From: Pogostemon cablin
Taxonomy: Eukaryota > Streptophyta > Magnoliopsida > Lamiales > Lamiaceae
NCBI GenBank assembly: GCA_023678885.1
Contig: CM042966.1
Coordinates: forward strand, 23,822,028 to 23,886,027
Direction of reading: 5' to 3'
Length of the DNA stretch: 64,000 nucleotides
Under the pieces are notes generated by a model. That model saw only the letters and a program-made list of their open reading frames with translations. It did not search any database and was not told the DNA's origin. This document shows positions 58,013 through 64,000 of this stretch, one piece after another. How positions within the stretch are numbered: the first letter of the stretch is position 1; every line of letters begins with the position of its first letter. A program made the translations under genes and the position numbers.

Positions 58013-58295
58013 TATACAATTATGAGAAAAAATGTATAAAATTTAATTGTTAAAATTTTTAATGAAAAATTAAGTGTAAAAAAATATTATAATTATGAAA
58101 AAATATGTATACACTATTGAATAAAAAATTATGCACATATAGATGCTATTTTTTAATGAAAACTTAGTGTGAAAAAATTATACAATTATTACGAAACACG
58201 TATACAAAATAGAATAACATGTATACAAAATAGAATAAAAAAGTTATACACATATGGGTGCACCCTTGCACCCGGGTGCACCCAATATACACTCT

Positions 58296-58578
58296 AAATT
58301 AAATTATAATATATGAATATTGATTGATATATTAATTTAAATTTAGTATATATTGATTAAAAATTAGTTAAATATGCCAAAAATATCTCTTATTATTACC
58401 AAATTTATATTGTTAAATAAAAAGTATAATTTAAATAACAAAATCCATTATTATTAGTATAATTAGATTAGATTTTATTATTGAAATAAAAAATATTAAT
58501 TGGACGGTCAAGATTAAAATTGATTTATTTCTAAATAGAGTAAAACTAAAAATAAAAGTAGAAGTTTAGGTTTACTTT

Positions 58579-58590
<12 letters not shown>
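58296..58590 (-). repeat. Copy of the AT-rich repeat at 49571
   Basis: Complement of 49571-49860. It is cut off at the border of the 1.35-kb element. Confidence 0.6.

Positions 58591-58650
<60 letters not shown>
58582..58650. repeat. (AT)n(GA)n microsatellite
   Basis: About 58 bp of alternating AT followed by six GA units. Confidence 0.96.
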
Positions 58651-58651
<1 letters not shown>

Positions 58652-58724
58652 TTAATAATTTAAATTAATTTGGATTTAATTTGATTTTTTAATTGATTAT
58701 AATAAACGAGTATCTTAACAGTAG

Positions 58725-58753
58725 TTATTATTATTATTATTATTATTATTATT
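58725..58753. repeat. (TTA)n microsatellite
   Basis: About nine units of TTA/TAT. Confidence 0.95.
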
Positions 58754-58775
58754 TAAGGAGTGATTTAAACGACTA

Positions 58776-59038
58776 CTCCCTCTGTCCCAGGAAAGATTGC
58801 ATCCTCTTTCCTGACACGGAGATTAATAAAGTAATGACTTTTAGGGGTATTATGGTATTTTTTGGTAATAAATAAATGATAAAGTATGTTAAGTGTGTTA
58901 GGTAGGGGTGATTTTTTTATAAATAAAGTGTATGGAGAATGGTGATTGTGTTTGACTTTTTGCTTTTTCAGAAATGTGCAAACTTTTGTGGGACAACCCA
59001 AAATGGAAAGTGTCTCATCTTTCCTGGGACGGAGGAAG
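58776..59038. mobile_element. Stowaway-like MITE
   Basis: CTCCCTCTGTCCCAGGAAAG and CTTTCCTGGGACGGAGGAAG, a 20-bp inverted pair, TA on both sides. Same subfamily as 440-700. Confidence 0.93.
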
Positions 59039-59103
59039 TATATTAGAATGAAAAGAAAAAGAGAATAAGTTTTAAAATAGACCAATGAAAAATAACATCA
59101 ATT

Positions 59104-59176
59104 TCGGGAATAGTTCAGTTGGGAGAGTGTCAAACTGAAGATGTGAATATCACATGTCCGAGCCACGTTCACTGCA
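59104..59176 (+). pseudogene. tRNA-Phe (GAA) pseudogene or tRNA-derived sequence
   Basis: 73 nt aligning end to end with plant tRNA-Phe. A-box-like TAGTTCAGTTGGGAGAG, anticodon loop ACTGAAGAT with GAA, and T-arm-like ATGTCCGAGCCACGT are present. The 5' acceptor strand TCGGGAA no longer pairs well with the 3' end TTCACTGCA, and the B box is changed (GGTTCGANNCC expected). No intron. A SINE head is possible, but no SINE body was recognised. Confidence 0.72.
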
Positions 59177-59608
59177 TAAAAAATATCTTTAGGGCTACTT
59201 CCGTGACCCGTGGTCACTGGTGGAAGACTACAACGTGCAATATCCGCCGTTCAACACAAAATCACTAATTTAAAAATCAAAACCTACCTGAGCCGCCGAT
59301 CGAAGCATAGTGTGTTGCTACTGGTGCTTTACAGTATGCGGTCTTGTCACCTGAAAAGCTGCCCCATACATAGAGTTGCTGTGATAGAATCAATTTACAT
59401 TGGGGCCTATGTATGCAGGGTGCGTTGGTATGCAGGGCCTATGTATGCAGGGTGCGTTGGAGCAGGCATGACAAAACATTATTGGCCATTAGATGAAAGC
59501 ATATTCAATTTAAGGCCTTAGATCAAATAATGCTTTGAAGGATACATTCACACATGGAAATGAGAGAAAATATCGCATATCACATGTAACGGAAAAAAAA
59601 AAAAGAAT
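59177..59608. other. Intergenic with a 32-bp tandem duplication
   Basis: GGGCCTATGTATGCAGGG plus TGCGTTGG occurs at 59403 and 59435. A 103-residue frame at 59210 spans it and shows no known domain. Confidence 0.5.
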
Positions 59609-59787
59609 GAGTCTCCTGTGCGCTGGGAACACGGATTTAGATCCGTGTCCCTTTGTAATTTTCGTGCCCCTTTACAATTTAAACCCCTAGCAATACATAG
59701 GTTTAAATAGAATTGGAGGGGGAGAATTGTGTTCACATGGGGATACGGAGTATCTCTCTCTGTCCCTGGGGCACAGGAGCTTTTGCC
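59609..59787 (-). mobile_element. Small Mutator-like MITE, inverse copy
   Basis: Minus strand starts GGCAAAAGCTCCTGTGCCCC and shares the interior of 49017-49188 (TTCACATGG, TTAAATAG.ATTG, CCCCTAGCAATACAT). The A-rich flanks give only a partial 9-bp duplication. Confidence 0.75.
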
Positions 59788-60544
59788 AAAAAATAATAAT
59801 GATGAATGCTTCATCTCTTTCCTCTCGACTAATTCTATTATTCTTTTTTTCAAAATTTATCTTATTCATAAATTTAGATTTAATTTTCATCAAGAAAATT
59901 CAAACTTACATAACTCTAATGTTACATATTTATTGTTAATTAAAAATATATCATATTATTCCTCTTTTAATTATCTTTAACTAGACATCTATTTCGACTA
60001 CATAATAAATATTTAAAATTAAATGAATAATTTATTATAAATTAAAATTTTCAATTAAATTTATAACTAAATCTTATTAATGCATTAGAAAGAAAAATAT
60101 AAATAATTTATTATAACTTAATAATAATAACGATATGATTTTTTTTTAAAAATGCAAAGACTTGTGTGAGACCGTCTCACATAAGCCCTTACGTTAGACG
60201 GACAGAAAATGATAATTTTTATTAATTAAAGATATAATAAATCAATAAAAGGTAGTAATTCTATTTTACGAACAATTTATAATATAATTAAAAAGTGATA
60301 ATATATTATTGTGAAAGTGATAATGTTTTATAGTGAAAAATGATCTTACGTGAGACAGTCTCATGCAAGACCGATCCATAAAAAAAATTCATAGTCATAT
60401 TGTATACTAAAGTTATGGATTAATTACTAATAGGTACACACTCTGTACCCCTAATTACTACTAGATACATTGATTTAAAATAATTATTATTTAATATAAA
60501 ATATTAAAGTAAAATACCAATTATAATCCTAAACTCGTACACTT
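59788..60544. other. Intergenic; contains a GTGAGACCGTCTCAC element
   Basis: At 60158-60372, AGACTTGTGTGAGACCGTCT and the inverse of its right end (AGTCTTGCATGAGACTGTCT) bound a 215-bp MITE-like unit. The rest is AT-rich without genes. Confidence 0.5.
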
Positions 60545-60840
60545 TTAAACCACAAACTCTAACCCCCCAGCCACCGCCGGACCACCACTGCCACCGCCGG
60601 AAATTCCTTACGGTCGCCGGAAAATTCCGTACCACTGGCGGTCGGCGGTCGGAAAATTCCGTACGGCCGCAGGAAAATTCCGTATCGCCGGCAGCCGGTC
60701 GTCTAAAAATTCCGTACCGCCGCCGGAGCTTCGCTGTACCACTACACTTTTTTGCTGCACACACTTTTTTTTACTGCACACACTTTTGTTACTGCACACA
60801 CTTTTCTGCACACGAACTCTTGCTGCACACAATATTTATG
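60545..60840. repeat. GC-rich island of two short repeat types
   Basis: GGAAAATTCCGTA-like units occur five times at 60599-60717, separated by GC-rich CGCCGG spacers. Then CTGCACACACTTTT-like units occur four times at 60753-60835. The GGAAAATTCC core is nearly self-complementary. Frames through it are repetitive; no gene is claimed. Confidence 0.75.
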
Positions 60841-61299
60841 TGCAACACATTGTAGGGGTAATATTGGAATATCACTATATATTTTTATAGTTAGTAGTAA
60901 TAGTTTTGTATGTTTATATCTCATAGTAATTAAGGGTTTTTTTGTATATCTAGTAGTAATCCTCCCTAAAGTTATTATCATTTAAAAATAATTTTAATAA
61001 TAATCAAATTAGATTTTAAATTTAAATTATCATAATATTTTTTTTTTAAATTATTATATTATATTTTGTATTAATAATTACAAATAGTAGAGAGTTTCTA
61101 AATAATAATGATAATAATATTATTCAAATAAAAATCTATGTAGTAACGACATAAATAATATATATCTATAAATTGGCCACTTATATTCCCGCTCAAATTT
61201 TAAAAGGCAAAAATTTTGTTCTTAATAATAGATTATTATCTCATTATCTCGTATTAATGTACATAACTTACTATAAATTATCTTTTTAATCATAGTATT

Positions 61300-61366
<67 letters not shown>

Positions 61367-62244
61367 GAGTTAATTATGTAACTTTGCTTCGCGCTCACGG
61401 GCTACTGATTGTGATTCAGTTTTCACTCTTTTGCTCTCTTTTACTTCAATTGAACCATCTCTTAGACGATTTATGCGTGAGGATTGAAAGGACATGAAAA
61501 TTTGGAAAGTTCTTTATACATAAACATACATTAAGGAGAAATGCAAATAAGAAATTAATAAATGTGAATAATTAAGCGTAATAATGTGATAATACTAAAG
61601 GCTTCTCTATCTATATATTTTATTTTATTTTTAAGTTTAGTAGGAATATTGAAGGCCATTAACGGTTCAGATCTGTTGACGTTTAATCATTAAAGTAATT
61701 AAATATATATGACTAACTAATTACCAGGTTAAAGAGGTAAAAGTCAAAATTGAATAGCGACAATATGTGAATAAAAAGTTTCTCAAACACAAAGTACTTT
61801 TAAGATAGTAAGACAAAATATGAGTTAATTATGTACATCAATTTTTCTAACATACATTACCAATTTAGGTTCATTAAATTATTATCAATTTAGGGTTCTT
61901 TTTAATAAAAAAGAAAAATGTTGCTATTTGGATGTGACGCCTAATATATAGTAAAAAATGATGCTATTTGGGTGGGATGTAGGAAGTATTTTTTTATGTA
62001 ATATAACTATAATAAATTGATAAGAAAAGATATGTATATCACTTGTGCAATCTAATTACAGAAATTTTATTTTAAATTATATAAATTTAATAAATTATGA
62101 ATTAAATTATAAAAATTTAAATTTAGTAATTAATTAATGAAAATAAAATAGAGTAAATATTCAAACGAAATCTTAAAACTAACCTTTTCATTCTGAATTT
62201 TTCGCAAATGGTACTAATTAAAGTTAATCCCACATTATAAAAAG
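60841..62244. other. AT-rich intergenic DNA
   Basis: Contains an (AT)n run at 61303-61362. A repeated TATGAGTTAATTATGTA occurs near 61364 and 61819. No gene was seen. Confidence 0.5.
61303..61362. repeat. (AT)n microsatellite
   Basis: Uninterrupted run of about 60 bp. Confidence 0.97.
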
Positions 62245-62786
62245 AGTTGGTCTTGTGTGGCGGACAAATGCGCCTTTAGAATTTAGTATTTTGGATAAGT
62301 CTACATTTTTTTTATTAAAGTATATAAATTTTACTCCCTCCGTCCCATAAGCAAATTTACATTTTCTATTTTTGTCCATTCCATAAATAAGTTCACACCC
62401 CCAAATAAGGAAATACACACAAATCAATAATCACACAACACACTTTAATTTCAAAATTGTCACCCTTTACAACTCACATAACTTACTTTGTAATCTATTT
62501 ATTACCTAAAAATATCAAACTACCCCTAAAAGTAAAGCAAAAAGTAACTTTTTCTTAAACCCCGTATCTACAGTAAACGGAAATTTATCTTTGGGACGGA
62601 GGGAGTAATTAATAAGGGATACATCATTTTCTTCTAAAGGATATAGAGTTTTCATTAATAATTGTTTTTTTATTAAGAAAATAAAGGGTACACATTTATA
62701 CTAAGGTTATACAATTTATCGCAAAATTCTAAAGGCGCACGGAATGTACTCTTGTGTGCTCGGGTGCACACAAGTTTTTGTCTTAT
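62245..62786. mobile_element. MITE with GTGCGCCTTTAGAATTT ends, split by a Stowaway
   Basis: The left side holds ATGCGCCTTTAGAATTTAGT and the right side, complemented, GTGCGCCTTTAGAATTTTGC. Interior phrases (TACATCATTTT.TTCTAAAGG) match 13931-14183. A Stowaway MITE lies at 62334-62605. Outer limits are approximate. A further partial copy with the same interior follows at about 62800-63020. Confidence 0.6.
62334..62605. mobile_element. Stowaway-like MITE
   Basis: CTCCCTCCGTCCCATAAGCA and ATCTTTGGGACGGAGGGAG, TA on both sides. Confidence 0.93.
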
Positions 62787-63557
62787 AAAAATGAGTTTGT
62801 CTCTTGTATCCCCAGATGCACAAAATGTCAAAGGGTGTAATATTTTGTTTTAAAGATTATACATTTTAGTTAATAAGAGTACATTATTTTGTTCTAAAGG
62901 ATATACACTTTCATTGAATTTTTTTTATTTTTTCAGAAAATAAGGGTACACATCCTTATACTAAAGGGTACAATAGTTAATACTAAAAGGTTTTTGTGTG
63001 CTGTGAAGTTTTGCCAATAAAAATTAGAATGAATTTGCGATGACACAAGTTAGTAATGTTAATTAACCCAAACAGACAGCGCCCACATTTTTCTTTATTA
63101 TTGTTTTTTTATTTTTTATTTTTATGAATGAATATGATAGGATCCGTCTCACATTAGAAGATCCGTGAGACGGTCTCACCCAAGACCAACCTTAAAATTT
63201 TAAATGATATATACAACGATATTATTTTTAAATTAAAAAATATATATTATAATTTATTGTCAAATTATATCTTTTTTTAATGTATACATTAAAAATTTTA
63301 GTAAATACAATAGTTATGAAATACTCACTCCATCACATCTAAATAGCATCATTTTACTATTTTGGGCTTCAAGTTGAAGGTTTGAATTGTTTATATTGTG
63401 AATGTGCTTCAAGCCCGAAATTAATGTTCTTATATTGTTTGAATTATCTATCTTGATTGTTAGATTAGTTTGTAATTGTCTAGGTGGATTGGTATGTCAC
63501 AGGATGGTATTATATTACTTCATGATATATTTTGTATGAGGACGAGTGAAGACCTAC
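62787..63557. other. Intergenic with transposon fragments
   Basis: A partial MITE copy (62800-63020) and a GTGAGACGGTCTCAC inverted motif at 63144-63182 are present. No gene. Confidence 0.45.
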
Positions 63558-64000
63558 ACTCACCCACAGTATCTCCACATGCTTTCCCACAGTATCATCC
63601 ACATTGAAAATTCATCGACACACCACTCACCCAACTCATGTTCACCCACACTATCACCCACACTGAAACTTCCTCAATACACCACTCACCCACATTTAAA
63701 CTCATGCCCACCCACACTATCACCCACACTAAAACTTTCTCGACACACCACTCACCCACACTTAAACTCATGCTTGTCCACACTATCACCCACACTATCA
63801 CCCACACTGAAACTTCATCGACACACCACTCTGCCATATCGAGGAATTATCACCCACACTATGGATCACACTGAAACTTCCTCGACACACTACTCACCCA
63901 CAATTAAACTCATGCTCGCCCATACTGTCACCGCACTATCACCCACATTGAAACTTTCTCGACACACCACTCACCCACACTTAAACTCATGCTCACCCAC
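63558..64000. repeat. Minisatellite, about 66-bp unit, running off the window
   Basis: CACTGAAACTTCCTCGACAC, then ACCACTCACCCACA, then CTTAAACTCATGC, then CACCCACACTATCACC recur with a 66-bp spacing, plus 12-bp slips of CACTATCACCCA. Since 66 is a multiple of three, both strands stay open for long stretches, giving repetitive peptides. This is a by-product of the repeat rather than evidence for a gene. Confidence 0.88.

Larger units (their letters stand above)
56943..58295. mobile_element. 1.35-kb element with about 110-bp terminal inverted repeats
   Basis: Left AGAGTGTATATTGAGTGCAC, then CCGGGTGCAAGGGTGCAC, continues as an inverted repeat of the right end for about 110 bp with few differences. 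A related TGCACCCGGGTGC motif also lies at 57700-57735. The interior contains repeat-family sequence (57080-57690) and a Stowaway MITE (57758-58012). No transposase frame and no clear target duplication. Long inverted ends suggest a Mutator-like origin. Confidence 0.78.

Noticed and set aside
63595..63874. Repetitive protein frames on both strands
   Set aside because: Explained by a 66-bp minisatellite whose period is a multiple of three.

Overview
This window looks like nuclear DNA of a flowering plant, probably a eudicot. It is very AT-rich. Genes are few and separated by dense Stowaway-type MITEs, (AT)n microsatellites and nested Ty3-gypsy and Ty1-copia LTR retrotransposons. A spliced BAHD-type gene, an intronless SAUR gene and a MIR169-like hairpin are plant hallmarks. 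An asterid such as a Lamiales species is a guess from overall style only.

Layout. 1-16.8 kb is gene-bearing and MITE-rich. It holds a two-exon BAHD acyltransferase-like gene (2888-4414, +) whose two catalytic motifs are both degenerate, resembling the CER2/CER26 wax-elongation group. It also holds an intact SAUR gene (6710-7231, -), a hAT-type element carrying what looks like a Kunitz-inhibitor fragment (10569-11823), and a frameshifted second SAUR copy (16244-16757, -).

16.8-28.6 kb is Athila-like gypsy sequence. A 5'-truncated plus-strand element (A) has a decayed ORF1 and a 3' LTR. That LTR is split by a complete minus-strand element (B, 19660-27208, duplicated target ATCAC). 28.9-44.0 kb is one Ty1-copia element (perfect duplicated target GGTTG). 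It was itself invaded by a minus-strand Athila-like element (C, 33700-40387), which landed just before the integrase catalytic Glu codon. A solo LTR of the C family (30223-31469, duplicated target CTGTA) sits in its 5' leader. All coding regions in these elements carry stops or frameshifts.

44-50 kb holds a MIR169-like hairpin on the minus strand with a good TATA box about 100 bp upstream. It also holds two copies of a 1.5-2 kb block (about 45.3-47.0 and 47.9-49.4 kb) that serve as empty-site controls for each other's MITE insertions. 49.5-64 kb is gene-poor: a solo Athila-like LTR whose U3 carries an array of perfect short hairpins built on TTCGACC, Helitron-like AT-rich repeats, a 1.35 kb element with about 110 bp terminal inverted repeats, a tRNA-Phe pseudogene, a small GC-rich repeat island and a 66-bp minisatellite running off the window end.

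Only the BAHD-like gene, the SAUR gene and the MIR169-like locus look like functional host loci. The rest is mobile DNA and its debris. The strongest leads are the MIR169-like locus, the U3 hairpin arrays, the hAT element with captured gene fragment, and the copia-leader open frame broken by a solo LTR.
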